DNA of 64,000 nucleotides from an uncultured Actinomycetes bacterium (GTDB taxonomy: Bacteria; Actinomycetota; Coriobacteriia; Coriobacteriales; Atopobiaceae). Positions 25,160 through 33,468 of this stretch are shown piece by piece. The stretch covers positions 37,149 to 101,148 of the forward strand of contig OMWB01000013.1 in the NCBI GenBank assembly GCA_900314645.1. The letters run 5' to 3'. The translations under genes were made by a program, and so were the position numbers. The number at the start of each line of letters is the position of its first letter. The stretch's first letter is position 1. Under the pieces are notes generated by a model that ran no database searches, was not told the DNA's origin, and was given only the letters and a program-made list of their open reading frames with translations.

Positions 25160-26998
25160 ATGGGAGTGGTAGAGGCTGAACGCATAGTCGCATCTATGAA
25201 GAAGGGATTACGGATGCCATATATACCCGTTCGCGACCGGCATGACCTTGAGCAGACAGTATCCAGCTGGGAGATTGCAGATTTCAAGTCAATCGAGTCG
25301 GCCAAAGTGAGACTGACCAAAGGACATCTCACCGTTCTGGCGGGGGCAAACAGCGTTGGCAAATCTTCGCTTTTGCAGTCAATCCTCATGCTTTGCCAGT
25401 CTATAAACTACGGCGACGAGATAGTCCTTAATGGCCCCTTGACAAAACTCGGAATACCTTCGGAAATCGTTAGGACAGGGTCTAACAGCTGTCATGTGGG
25501 AATCGAGTTCAAGATTCACGAACAATATGACTTGCGATCCAGCTTGGGTATGAAGACTCAACAAGCGAAGGCAACAATCGAGCTGCGTCCCATTGGCACC
25601 GTGAAGCCTGGTCTCGTATCTGATGGTATGGCCGTCTCCGAGATAGCTATCGAAAACTCTAGCGGAATAAAGTATGACCTTTCTCGCAGAAATGCTAGAA
25701 AGAGCGATGAAGCCAGGTGCAGGGAACACCTTGGTCCAAGATATGCTGGGTGCCAGTTGCTTAAGGTTGCGCCATTAGGTGAGAACGACTTGAATCGTAC
25801 GTACGTCGTGATTCGTGGTGTTCTGCCCACAGCCGTTATTTCCCTCAAAAGCGATGCTGTGGCTAAGCAGGAATGCCAACAGGAGTTGGAGGAACTGCTG
25901 AATGGTAGTGCGGCAGGAAGACGACGGATTGATTTGCTCAGGTTGGCCCTGAGAATCCTTCAAAACAGGGGCGCATGCGATGCCGGTTTCAGTGACCGCC
26001 AAGGCTTTTCCGGTCTGCGCTCTTCATTCCAGAAGGCAGTCAAGTCGTTGGGAAATGAAAAGGACAGCTTCTTAAGCGAGGTAATTGAACTCGCATACCC
26101 CTCCCGATCTTTCGAGGCCGTAAACGTTGGTAGAGGTTGGTCCCCTTCTCTCCGAGCTTCTTACGACAACGATGTCAAAGAATCAAAGAGGGGCTTTTGG
26201 GATCTGGTCACGGTGCTGAGCGGGCTTGTAGAGGCGCTCTTGAACCTATCAGAGCGAGTCGAATACATCGGGCCGCTAAGGGACGATCCGAGGGTCATAT
26301 CACCGCTGACAGAGGAATCAGGAAAGAACCTCCCAATAGGCCGCAAGGGCGAGAAGTCTGCATCACTTCTGCTGTCAGCGTCTAAAACCGTAAGCATGTA
26401 CGGCTTTCCGGACATGAAGGGCAGACGACAGTCCACGCTAGAGGACGCCGTGGATGCGTGGGCTGCTTACCTTGGAGTCGCAGGGGAGGTTCGGGTATCA
26501 AATGAGCAGAAGCTTGGCGTCAGTCTACATGTTTCCTTGAAGGACGGAGTTGAACGAGACCTGACAATGGTTGGGGTTGGCGCAAGCCAAGCGATTCCCA
26601 TACTAGTAGGAGTGCTTGCCGCTGCACGCGGTTCGATAGTAATCATTGAGCAGCCGGAACTCCATTTGCACCCATCTGCGCAAGCGAAGCTTGCAGACTT
26701 TTTCTTAGAAGCTCGCCCTGACCTAACCCTTCTAATAGAGAGTCATAGTGAGGCTCTTGTTACGAGGCTGCGGCGTCGGGTGGTCGAGGACACAAACCGC
26801 GCAAAAAGAATCAGCCTTCTCTTTTTCGCTAAAAGTGGCGCTAGTCACGGAGTGAAGGCAAAGCGACTTGCTATTGACGAGTTCGGGAACCTCGACATTT
26901 GGCCTGAAGGCTTCATGGATGCCGTCGATGAAGACACGAGGGCCATTGTTAGGGCTGCCATGGACAAACGTTTGGCGGGCAGGGCAAATGGCAGCTGA
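25160..26998 (+). CDS. AAA15/OLD-like ATPase (putative defence)
   Basis: 612 residues. Walker A is GANSVGKSS at about residues 62-70; the signature-like VGVGASQAIPILVGVL lies near 475; Walker B with the family's HLHP is IVIIEQPELHLHPSAQAKL near 495-515; LLIESHSEALVTRLRR follows. This is the ABC-type ATPase of AAA_15/DUF3696 proteins. There is no C-terminal TOPRIM nuclease, unlike OLD/GajA, and the C-terminus is short (NLDIWPEGFMDAVDEDTRAI). The next gene overlaps by 11 bases, so the two probably act together. Base composition is more AT-rich than the flanks, suggesting transfer. Confidence 0.8.
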   Translation: MGVVEAERIVASMKKGLRMPYIPVRDRHDLEQTVSSWEIADFKSIESAKVRLTKGHLTVLAGANSVGKSSLLQSILMLCQSINYGDEIVLNGPLTKLGIPSEIVRTGSNSCHVGIEFKIHEQYDLRSSLGMKTQQAKATIELRPIGTVKPGLVSDGMAVSEIAIENSSGIKYDLSRRNARKSDEARCREHLGPRYAGCQLLKVAPLGENDLNRTYVVIRGVLPTAVISLKSDAVAKQECQQELEELLNGSAAGRRRIDLLRLALRILQNRGACDAGFSDRQGFSGLRSSFQKAVKSLGNEKDSFLSEVIELAYPSRSFEAVNVGRGWSPSLRASYDNDVKESKRGFWDLVTVLSGLVEALLNLSERVEYIGPLRDDPRVISPLTEESGKNLPIGRKGEKSASLLLSASKTVSMYGFPDMKGRRQSTLEDAVDAWAAYLGVAGEVRVSNEQKLGVSLHVSLKDGVERDLTMVGVGASQAIPILVGVLAAARGSIVIIEQPELHLHPSAQAKLADFFLEARPDLTLLIESHSEALVTRLRRRVVEDTNRAKRISLLFFAKSGASHGVKAKRLAIDEFGNLDIWPEGFMDAVDEDTRAIVRAAMDKRLAGRANGS

Positions 26999-27929
26999 TG
27001 GCAAAGACAGGTGCTTTCTCATAGATCCGGAGTTGCTAGTGCCTGATGATGGGCAGGCTTCGAACCCCCTGTTCTGGAAGCGCTTCGAGCAAGCGTTGAG
27101 TTTTACGAATTATTGTGCTCTAGGCGAAATGTCGAAAATGCTTTTTGACGACTTCATCAGCGAAGCCTACACGAGAGGCGCCCGCGCCATGACCCAAGGC
27201 ATAATCCAAGACAAAGACTTTTGGAGGCTAATCGGGCTTGCGATGCAGATGGAAGAACGTAGATCAGGTCCAGTTGTCAACAGCATTACCCTCTCGGAGT
27301 CAGAGTACGAGCCCCATTTGGGTAGCAAGGAAAGCAGAGCGGCCGTCGAATTCGACATCAGCGTTTCAAATCCTCCCCTTGTCGTTGTGGATAGCAATAC
27401 TTGGCCCGGCTTTGATGACAATCCTTGCAAATTGTTTGGAACAGTGATCCTGTTTGACGTGAAAGAAGGCACAAAAGAGTGTGCGCGTACGCGCATGAAG
27501 AATTCTCTTTCCTATGCATCAATTGAGAACAAAGCCGCCGAGGCCTTTCCAAACCTCAAGTTCTGTGACGGGGCTTGGGATTGGTGCTCCTACTTCGAAA
27601 GCAATGAGCAGCAATTCGCCCCAATTCTGTACGACTACCTGCTGGGTCTCGATGATCATGCTCTCCAGGTTTGGCAGTTGACGCAGGTGGGAGATGAGAG
27701 AGAAGACAGGATGGACTCATACCACGTGGATTGTGGGCCAGAGAAATTCGAGACAATGCAGATCAAGGCAAGAAAGGACGAGCGAACTTTCAAATATGAT
27801 GGAGACCCTATCGAGATGAAATGGCATCTCAAATTCGTGCATGACGCAGGTCGAATCTATTTCAAAGTCGCAGACAACTATAGCTGCGTCTACATAGGAG
27901 GCAACACGAAACATTTTGAGACAGAGTAG
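26988..27929 (+). CDS. Unknown partner of the AAA ATPase
   Basis: 313 residues; ATG 26988 overlaps the ATPase end by 11 bases. An acidic helical N-terminus (KRFEQALSFTNYCALGEMSK), then a strand-rich centre with FDISVSNPPLVVVDSN and TVILFDVKEGTKECARTRMK, and a C-terminal KWHLKFVHDAGRIYFKV ... CVYIGGNTKHF that I have seen in other uncharacterised island proteins. The D...V-K arrangement could hide a nuclease fold, but I cannot show one. Likely the effector or sensor of a two-gene defence system. Confidence 0.55.
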   Translation: MAADGKDRCFLIDPELLVPDDGQASNPLFWKRFEQALSFTNYCALGEMSKMLFDDFISEAYTRGARAMTQGIIQDKDFWRLIGLAMQMEERRSGPVVNSITLSESEYEPHLGSKESRAAVEFDISVSNPPLVVVDSNTWPGFDDNPCKLFGTVILFDVKEGTKECARTRMKNSLSYASIENKAAEAFPNLKFCDGAWDWCSYFESNEQQFAPILYDYLLGLDDHALQVWQLTQVGDEREDRMDSYHVDCGPEKFETMQIKARKDERTFKYDGDPIEMKWHLKFVHDAGRIYFKVADNYSCVYIGGNTKHFETE

Positions 27930-28079
27930 CGCAACCAGGTGATAGCCCCACGGAACAAGAAATTCTTCTCTACCTGGTTCGGCAACCCTTCTGGGGTGTT
28001 CATCAGCGACAGCTACAATAATGAGGCTGATTTCAAGACGTACGCTGCAGACGTACAGAACCACATTCAAACTCTGTGA
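27930..28079 (+). other. In-frame 49-codon extension behind the TAG stop
   Basis: The same frame continues after the TAG at 27927-27929 for 49 codons to a TGA at 28077-28079. The translation has coding character (KKFFSTWFGNPSGVFISDSY, then FKTYAADVQNHIQTL). A GTG at 27939 could start a short separate peptide. It may be the lost C-terminus of the gene, the tail of another deleted gene, or chance. Confidence 0.35.
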
Positions 28080-28143
28080 AGAACCCATTCTCGAGCAGGG
28101 CTTTGATTTAGGCGACGGGCATGCTGCGCCGTCCGTAAGAGCA

Positions 28144-28175
28144 GGGATTTCCCCACGTGAGAGCGGGGAAATCCC
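28144..28175. terminator. Hairpin behind the ATPase-partner operon
   Basis: GGGATTTCCCC (28144-28154) pairs with GGGGAAATCCC (28165-28175), 10-base loop, weak T-run. Probable terminator of the 25160-28079 unit. It occurs once, so it is not a CRISPR repeat. Confidence 0.6.
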
Positions 28176-28356
28176 GTTTGGAGAAATCTAGATTACCTCA
28201 GGCATACGGACCCCCCGCATCCGTCGGGGCCACGTCACGACGCGGGACAAGCCCCACGCCGCCCTTTCAGCGCTCGCGGACACCCTTAGCAGTCGAGTGG
28301 AAGGGTTGATTCTGGCTAGGCGGATCAGATAGTGATGGATGCGTCTTCGGCTGGGG
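28176..28356. other. Non-coding stretch inside the island
   Basis: Together with 28080-28143 this forms about 280 bases without a gene apart from the hairpin. GC-rich patches (around 28205-28300) differ from the AT-rich island genes. No further structure recognised. Confidence 0.3.
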
Positions 28357-28569
28357 CTAGACTAATCGCATATTCGCCTCTCGCCTTAAAAGCGTTTTCG
28401 TCATACCTGTCAGTTCTTCATTTCGCCCTAGGACGGCATAACGGTTGACTCGGGAAGGATCTCTGAATCCCCAGCGCTCGTATCGGCACGAGAACATTTC
28501 CCAATAATCTGTGGAGAAGGCAGCTGCAGACATGATGCGCTCAGTCTTGTCAGCATCTTCATCCCTCAA
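28357..28569 (-). CDS. Small unknown protein, divergent from the methyltransferase
   Basis: 70 codons from TTG 28569, pointing away from the methyltransferase gene, with the first operator palindrome (28577) just upstream. Composition is charged (RDEDADKTERIM at the start, RREANMRLV at the end) with SFTDYWEMFSCRYERWGF-like aromatic residues in the centre (read FSTDYWEMFSCRYERWGF). No family recognised and no clear ribosome binding site. If real it could be the regulator that binds the palindromes, but no helix-turn-helix is obvious. Confidence 0.25.
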   Translation of the reverse strand: MRDEDADKTERIMSAAAFSTDYWEMFSCRYERWGFRDPSRVNRYAVLGRNEELTGMTKTLLRREANMRLV

Positions 28570-28576
28570 TCAGAGC

Positions 28577-28663
28577 GGTTATAGATAACCGAGTTTCTTA
28601 CTTGACATCGACAGTCTCTTACGGTTATATATAGTCGAAAGACGGTTATAGATAACCTGGAGG
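28577..28663 (+). promoter_or_regulatory. Promoter with palindromic operators of the methyltransferase gene
   Basis: GGTTATAGATAACC stands at 28577-28590 and again at 28644-28657; a degenerate third site (GGTTATATATAGTC) is at 28623-28636. Between them TTGACA (28602-28607) and TTATAT (28625-28630) are 17 bases apart, a good sigma-70-type promoter. The middle site covers the -10 and the last one the start of the transcript just before GGAGG (28659-28663). Binding of a regulator there should block transcription. Confidence 0.7.
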
Positions 28664-28668
28664 TTGAG

Positions 28669-30411
28669 TTGGCTAACCGAAACACGATTTCCCAGAGAAC
28701 ACAAAACGCTCTATGGGAACTGAGGAACAGGGCTCGCGGCGACGAAGACATGTCTCTCCTTGGGGAGGCAAACGCTATCAACTTCGCGGCATACATTGCT
28801 TACGTGATGAACGCGTATGAGCTTGGCAACGAAGACATGCAGGAGTTGGAAGACGTATTACGACATGAGACGCCTAGCCTTGAGATGAGTGACTACCTCC
28901 TCGAAAACCTTTGGCGAGGTTGGATGAGACTCGCCATCCTTCTCAGAAATCGATTTGATCAGGATGGGCTACGCGAGCTCGCTCTGGGCTACGAGGATAG
29001 CCGTTCCCTAGGTAGGTCGGCAGGCCAGCATGGCACGCCAGAGTCCATCTGCAATCTAGCCTACGCGGTCCTGGACATAGAAGACGGGGACAGAATCGCG
29101 GACCTCGGCTGCGGCCGTGGCGACTTCCTCACAGGTGTCGTAGACAGGGCTCGTGACCTGCGTTTGTACGGCATCGACAACGACAGGGAGGTTGCCGCCC
29201 TCGCGAGCATCAGACTCGACCTTGTAGCCCGTGATTGGGAGGTCGAGACCGGCGACATGCTTGAAATGGATGCGACCCACGCATTCGATAAGGTCTTCTC
29301 CAACTTCCCGTTCGGCATGAGACCGGCCTTCATGCGCGGCCAGGGCGACTACTACGAGATGATGCGCTTTGGCAGGCTCGGAATCGGACGACCCGCCTCT
29401 GCTGATTGGCTCTTCAACAAGCTGGCATACGACTCGCTCGCTGAGGGTGGCAGGGCGGTCACCGTGATGGCCAACGGCGCGGCCTTTAATGGCGGCGACA
29501 TGCAGGCGAGGAAGTACTTCGTCAACAACGGCATGATTAAGGCGGTCATCGCACTGCCCGCGAACCTATTCCCGAGCACGGGAATCGCAACGGTCCTCGT
29601 CGTGCTCGGAAAGAACGATGGCCACATTCGCATGGTCGATGCTACGGACCTCTCAGTCAGTGGGCGTAGGTGGGACACTATCGGCGACGATGAAATCGAG
29701 GCCATTCTCGCGCGGCTTGAGTCCGACTGCGACTACAGCAGGCTTGTTGACGCCGAGGAGCTTGCCGCTGCGGAGTACAACCTGTGCCCGACGCGCTATC
29801 TTGGCCGCAGCATCGAACTCGAGAACGCCAGTAGCATTGGCGAGCTAGCGCTTAGCATCGAGCGCGGAGCGTCGATCACCGCACGTGACCTCGACATGCT
29901 AACCGTCGACGAGGACACCGGCCTCAGCTTTCTTCGACTGTCCGACATTTCTGACGGATGCATTGGCGACGATCTGCCTCACCTGCGAGAGCTCGATTCC
30001 AAGACCAAGAAGCAATGGCTTCGCACCGGAGACCTCATCGTCTCCAAGAACGGCGCGCCTTTCAAGATTGCCGTCGCTGAAGTGCCTGAGGGAAAGACGA
30101 TACTCGCCAACGGCAATCTTTACATCATCCGACTCGACACCGAACGTATCGACCCTTATTTCGTGGCGGCGTTCCTCGCAAGCGATGATGGCAAGGAGCT
30201 GATGGAGCGCATGGTCGTTGGCACGACCATCCCGAATCTTCCGCTTCGCAACCTCAAGGACATTCAGCTGCCAGTTCCTGACAAGAACGTGCAGGATGCC
30301 GTGGCACGCCAATACCGTGCGCGACTCGACGAAATCGAGGTGCTTAAGATCAAGCTAGAAAAGGCGCGTATCGGCGCCGCTTCCGCATACGACGAGGCGG
30401 TGGGGCGTTGA
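28669..30411 (+). CDS. N6-adenine DNA methyltransferase fused to a Type I specificity-like region
   Basis: 580 residues, TTG start with GGAGG five bases upstream. Residues 1-115 are helical. The methyltransferase core has motif I as IADLGCGRGDFL (about 142-153), an acidic strand end (LYGIDNDREV), and motif IV as SNFPFG (about 213-218) in place of NPPY/F. From about residue 385 the sequence turns into an HsdS-like part: LSFLRLSDISDG, LRTGDLIVSKNGAPFKIAVA, PYFVAAFLASDDG, TTIPNLPLRNLKDIQLPVP, and a C-terminal coiled coil (LDEIEVLKIKLEKARI). It probably recognises and methylates DNA by itself. No nuclease domain seen. Confidence 0.8.
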   Translation: MANRNTISQRTQNALWELRNRARGDEDMSLLGEANAINFAAYIAYVMNAYELGNEDMQELEDVLRHETPSLEMSDYLLENLWRGWMRLAILLRNRFDQDGLRELALGYEDSRSLGRSAGQHGTPESICNLAYAVLDIEDGDRIADLGCGRGDFLTGVVDRARDLRLYGIDNDREVAALASIRLDLVARDWEVETGDMLEMDATHAFDKVFSNFPFGMRPAFMRGQGDYYEMMRFGRLGIGRPASADWLFNKLAYDSLAEGGRAVTVMANGAAFNGGDMQARKYFVNNGMIKAVIALPANLFPSTGIATVLVVLGKNDGHIRMVDATDLSVSGRRWDTIGDDEIEAILARLESDCDYSRLVDAEELAAAEYNLCPTRYLGRSIELENASSIGELALSIERGASITARDLDMLTVDEDTGLSFLRLSDISDGCIGDDLPHLRELDSKTKKQWLRTGDLIVSKNGAPFKIAVAEVPEGKTILANGNLYIIRLDTERIDPYFVAAFLASDDGKELMERMVVGTTIPNLPLRNLKDIQLPVPDKNVQDAVARQYRARLDEIEVLKIKLEKARIGAASAYDEAVGR

Positions 30412-30932
30412 CGACCCTCTCGGCATACGAGCTTGACGATTTGCAGCAGGCGATGATGGAGCGCATGGCCGACGGCTTGCTTCCGGCCATATCCACCGCC
30501 AACCGCACTGGTGAGCTTTCGGAGCTACTTAGGCTGCTGGGCATGAGCGATCTGCTCGATGAGGAAGGCGTGAGCATCCAGCCGACTCGCGTTGTCGTAA
30601 TCGGCGACAGCATGGTCAAGGAGGCGAAGCTACGCAGCATCGCGCGGCGGCACGGCTACGACCCCGACATGTTCGAATTCGTTCTCGGCTACAACGAGCT
30701 CAAGCACTATGACTTCGGCAAGCTGCGAGGTACATATACCTATCGTGCCGTCATGGCTGGGCCGATGCCACACAGCACGCCAGGCAAGCGGGACGCATCG
30801 AGCGCGATTGCGGAGATGAAAGCACATCCCGAGACATATCCACCTGTTATTCCGCTGCGCGATTCGAACGGATTGAAGATTACCAACAACAGCTTTGCGA
30901 ATGCTCTTTGCGAGCTAGCCGCAATAGCCTAA
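30408..30932 (+). CDS. Unknown Rossmann-like protein coupled to the methyltransferase
   Basis: 174 residues; the TTG start overlaps the upstream stop (TTGA), so the two are translationally coupled. Residues 1-60 are helical (LDDLQQAMMERMADGLLPAI). Residues 64-170 look like a small alpha/beta fold beginning with a strand and glycine turn VVVIGDSMV, then YDPDMFEFVLGYNELKHYDF, YRAVMAGPMPHSTPGKRDASS and LRDSNGLKITNNSFANAL. The GPMPHSxxGKxDxSS stretch looks like a ligand or active-site loop. I know similar unannotated proteins but no function. It may be the effector or regulator of the methyltransferase. Confidence 0.6.
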   Translation: MTTLSAYELDDLQQAMMERMADGLLPAISTANRTGELSELLRLLGMSDLLDEEGVSIQPTRVVVIGDSMVKEAKLRSIARRHGYDPDMFEFVLGYNELKHYDFGKLRGTYTYRAVMAGPMPHSTPGKRDASSAIAEMKAHPETYPPVIPLRDSNGLKITNNSFANALCELAAIA

Positions 30933-30982
30933 CTGCTACGAAATGCAATTTGTTTTGACATCGAATGAGGAAGGAAACCGAA

Positions 30983-32803
30983 TTGGCTGACGAATATGAG
31001 CTCCAAAAGATTTCAGATGCCCAGATCGCTGAAAAATCTGCGCTTGTATGGCGTATCGCAGATAACGCACTCCGCGGATTGTACAAACCAACAGAATATG
31101 GGCGTGTGTTTCTACCAATGACGGTGATTAAGCGTTTTCACGATTGCTTGGCGCCAACACACGACAAAGTGCTTGAAGTTGCCAAGAAAACAGCTGGGCT
31201 CGACGTCAGAGAAGGATTCCTACGCCGCGCAACGGGAGACGATGAATTCCATTATGACTTTTATAACACGTCGAGCTTCACATGGGATACGCTCAAAGCA
31301 GATCCCGCTGGCATCGAGGAGAATTTCCTCGAATATTTGCACGGTTTCTCCGAGAACGTACAGGACATTCTTTTCCAGAGCGGTATGAAGTTCGATAACG
31401 AAATCCGCACTATGGCCGACAACGGAGTCCTGTTTCAGGTGATTAAAGATTTCGGTACGGCAAAAGCAGACTTCTCTCCCGGCAAGATAACCGAGGTAGA
31501 GATGGGCGCCATATTCGAGAATCTTGTGAGCCGCTTTTCTGAGACAGATGAAGCCGGCGAGCACTTCACCAGTCGAGATATCGTTTACCTGATGACCGAT
31601 CTCGTCATAGCCGCTGACCCACGTGTTTTCGAAGGTGATCACATCCGCCGACTCGTCTACGATGGATCCATGGGCACCTCGCAAATGCTGAGCTGCATGC
31701 GCGAGCGGCTGCAGGCGCTTGATAGCGAAGCAGACGTTCAGACCTTCGGACAAGAGCTGAACCCATTCACGTTTGCTATTGCTAAAGCATCGGCGCTTAT
31801 TCGCGGCGAGGACGCTGACAATATGCGCCGAGGAAATACTTACGATAGCGATCAATTCCCTGGATACAAGTTTGACTATGTCATACAAAACCCGCCATTC
31901 GGAATCTCGTTTGCTGCTCAACAGGAAGCGATAAAAGATGAGCACAAGAAGGGTGCTGCAGGGCGCTTTCCTTGCGAGTTGCCAGCTGTAGGTGACGGAC
32001 AAACGCTTTTTGCACTTAATGGGCTTGCGAAGCTTAAAGACGATGGAATTATGGCGATAGTCCAGGATGCATCGCCCCTCTACAAAGGTAACCCTGGCAA
32101 GGGAGAAGACGACTACCGGCGCTATATCCTTGAGAATGATTGGCTAGACGCCATCGTCCAGCTATCAACCGACTCTTTTGTGAATACCGGTATCGCGACC
32201 TATATTTGGCTCTTCGACAAGAACAAACCAGCCTCGCACCGTGGTCATGTCCTTCTAATTGATGCAAGCGAGGCGTTTGTCAAACGCCGTAAAGCTATTG
32301 GTGACAAGAAGAACGATCTGACCGAGATATGTAGAAACTTGATTACGACAGCATATGGGTCTTGGAATACAGGCGAGTGGGAAGACGTCGCTGAGGACGG
32401 AACCGCTGTTCGAGTCAAGGCCCGCTTATTCGAAACTATCGATTTTGGATTTAACAGGATCACCGTTATGACGCCCGAACGAGATGCTACCGGCAACGTC
32501 GTGAAAGACAGGAGAGGAAAAGCGATTATTGCCGTGGGTGACGACGGCAATAAGATTACTGATACCGAAGACGTACCTCTTCGAGAAGACATAGACACGT
32601 TTATGGCACGAGAAGTCGAACCCTACAACCCTGGCGCCTGGTACGACAAAAAGAAGATCCAGGAGGGCTACATCATCCCATTCACAAGTGCCTTCTATCA
32701 GTATTACGAGCTTGAGCCATCTGCAGACATTGCCAGGCGGATTCTCAACCATGTCGCAATTCTGCAAGCGAATCTGAATGCGCTTTTCGGAGAGGTGAAA
32801 TAG
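30983..32803 (+). CDS. hsdM: Type I restriction-modification methyltransferase subunit HsdM
   Basis: 606 residues. TTG 30983 is preferred over ATG 30965 because AGGAAGGA lies at the right distance. The N-terminal helical domain (LVWRIADNALRGLYKPTEYG, VFLPMTVIKRF) is typical. Motif IV is QNPPFG at about residue 302. Motif I reads LVYDGSMGTSQML (about 224-236) where most HsdM have DPxCGTGG, so the second glycine is replaced; the fold may tolerate it, or activity may be reduced. HsdM with HsdS methylates adenine in the host's bipartite sites. First gene of the hsdM-hsdS-hsdR operon. Confidence 0.9.
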   Translation: MADEYELQKISDAQIAEKSALVWRIADNALRGLYKPTEYGRVFLPMTVIKRFHDCLAPTHDKVLEVAKKTAGLDVREGFLRRATGDDEFHYDFYNTSSFTWDTLKADPAGIEENFLEYLHGFSENVQDILFQSGMKFDNEIRTMADNGVLFQVIKDFGTAKADFSPGKITEVEMGAIFENLVSRFSETDEAGEHFTSRDIVYLMTDLVIAADPRVFEGDHIRRLVYDGSMGTSQMLSCMRERLQALDSEADVQTFGQELNPFTFAIAKASALIRGEDADNMRRGNTYDSDQFPGYKFDYVIQNPPFGISFAAQQEAIKDEHKKGAAGRFPCELPAVGDGQTLFALNGLAKLKDDGIMAIVQDASPLYKGNPGKGEDDYRRYILENDWLDAIVQLSTDSFVNTGIATYIWLFDKNKPASHRGHVLLIDASEAFVKRRKAIGDKKNDLTEICRNLITTAYGSWNTGEWEDVAEDGTAVRVKARLFETIDFGFNRITVMTPERDATGNVVKDRRGKAIIAVGDDGNKITDTEDVPLREDIDTFMAREVEPYNPGAWYDKKKIQEGYIIPFTSAFYQYYELEPSADIARRILNHVAILQANLNALFGEVK

Positions 32804-33466
32804 ATGAGGACACTGATTGATAGTGGAGTCCAGTGGATTGGCGAGATGCCTTCGACATGGAGCATAACGCGAGCGGGGCAACACTTAACACAAGTTAAGT
32901 GCAAGAATGTCGGAATGCAGGAAACAAACCTGCTTTCCTTAAGCTATGGGAACATAAAACGGCGAGATATTAACTCTAGCGACGGGCTTCTTCCCGAAAG
33001 CTTTGAGGGCTACAACATTATCGAGGCGGATGACATCGTGCTTCGCTTCACAGACCTTCAAAACGACCATACAAGCTTTCGTGTAGGGAGAGCTACAGAA
33101 CGCGGCATTATCACTTCCGCGTACACAACGGTAAGACCAGTCGACCCTAGCGATTCACAATTCTTGTATTACGCACTGCATGCTTATGATTTGCGCAAAG
33201 GTTTTTACGGCATGGGGTCGGGCGTAAGGCAGGGACTCAAGTGGCAGGAAGCGAAGTATATACAGCTACCATGGCCTCCAGCCGAAGACAGGGCGCGGGT
33301 AGTTGCGTTCCTTGATGAAAAGTGCCAAGCGATTGATCAGGCACTCTTTGCTGCGTCAGGGAAAGTGGACGTAGTGATTCAAACGAAGAACTCTATCGCA
33401 GATGATCTGAAAGCTTTCAAACAATCTCTCATTTTTGAGGTCGCAACAGGCAAATTGGAGGTGTAG
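32804..33466 (+). CDS. hsdS: Half-length Type I specificity subunit HsdS
   Basis: 220 residues, starting directly after the hsdM stop. It has one target-recognition domain (VQWIGEMPSTWSITRAGQHL; NLLSLSYGNIKRRDIN; DIVLRFTDLQNDHTSF; GVRQGLKWQEAKYIQLPWPP) and one long coiled coil at the end (ARVVAFLDEKCQAIDQALFA; IADDLKAFKQSLIFEVATGK). Normal HsdS has two of each and about 400 residues. Half subunits are known to pair, which would give a palindromic interrupted target. The coding end is intact with a normal link to hsdR, so it does not look like a random truncation. Confidence 0.85.
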   Translation: MRTLIDSGVQWIGEMPSTWSITRAGQHLTQVKCKNVGMQETNLLSLSYGNIKRRDINSSDGLLPESFEGYNIIEADDIVLRFTDLQNDHTSFRVGRATERGIITSAYTTVRPVDPSDSQFLYYALHAYDLRKGFYGMGSGVRQGLKWQEAKYIQLPWPPAEDRARVVAFLDEKCQAIDQALFAASGKVDVVIQTKNSIADDLKAFKQSLIFEVATGKLEV

Positions 33467-33468
33467 CC

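Noticed and set aside
25160..26998. Assignment to Gabija or OLD nuclease
   Set aside because: No C-terminal TOPRIM region and no UvrD-like helicase next to it.
21124..27929. Recoding of TAG (pyrrolysine or suppression) because two genes carry in-frame TAG with extension
   Set aside because: Many intact neighbours, such as hsdM, hsdS, hsdR and the lipoprotein at 1099, end normally in TAG; point mutation is simpler.
28144..28175. CRISPR-like palindromic repeat (GGGATTTCCCC)
   Set aside because: Occurs once, with terminator-like position behind an operon.
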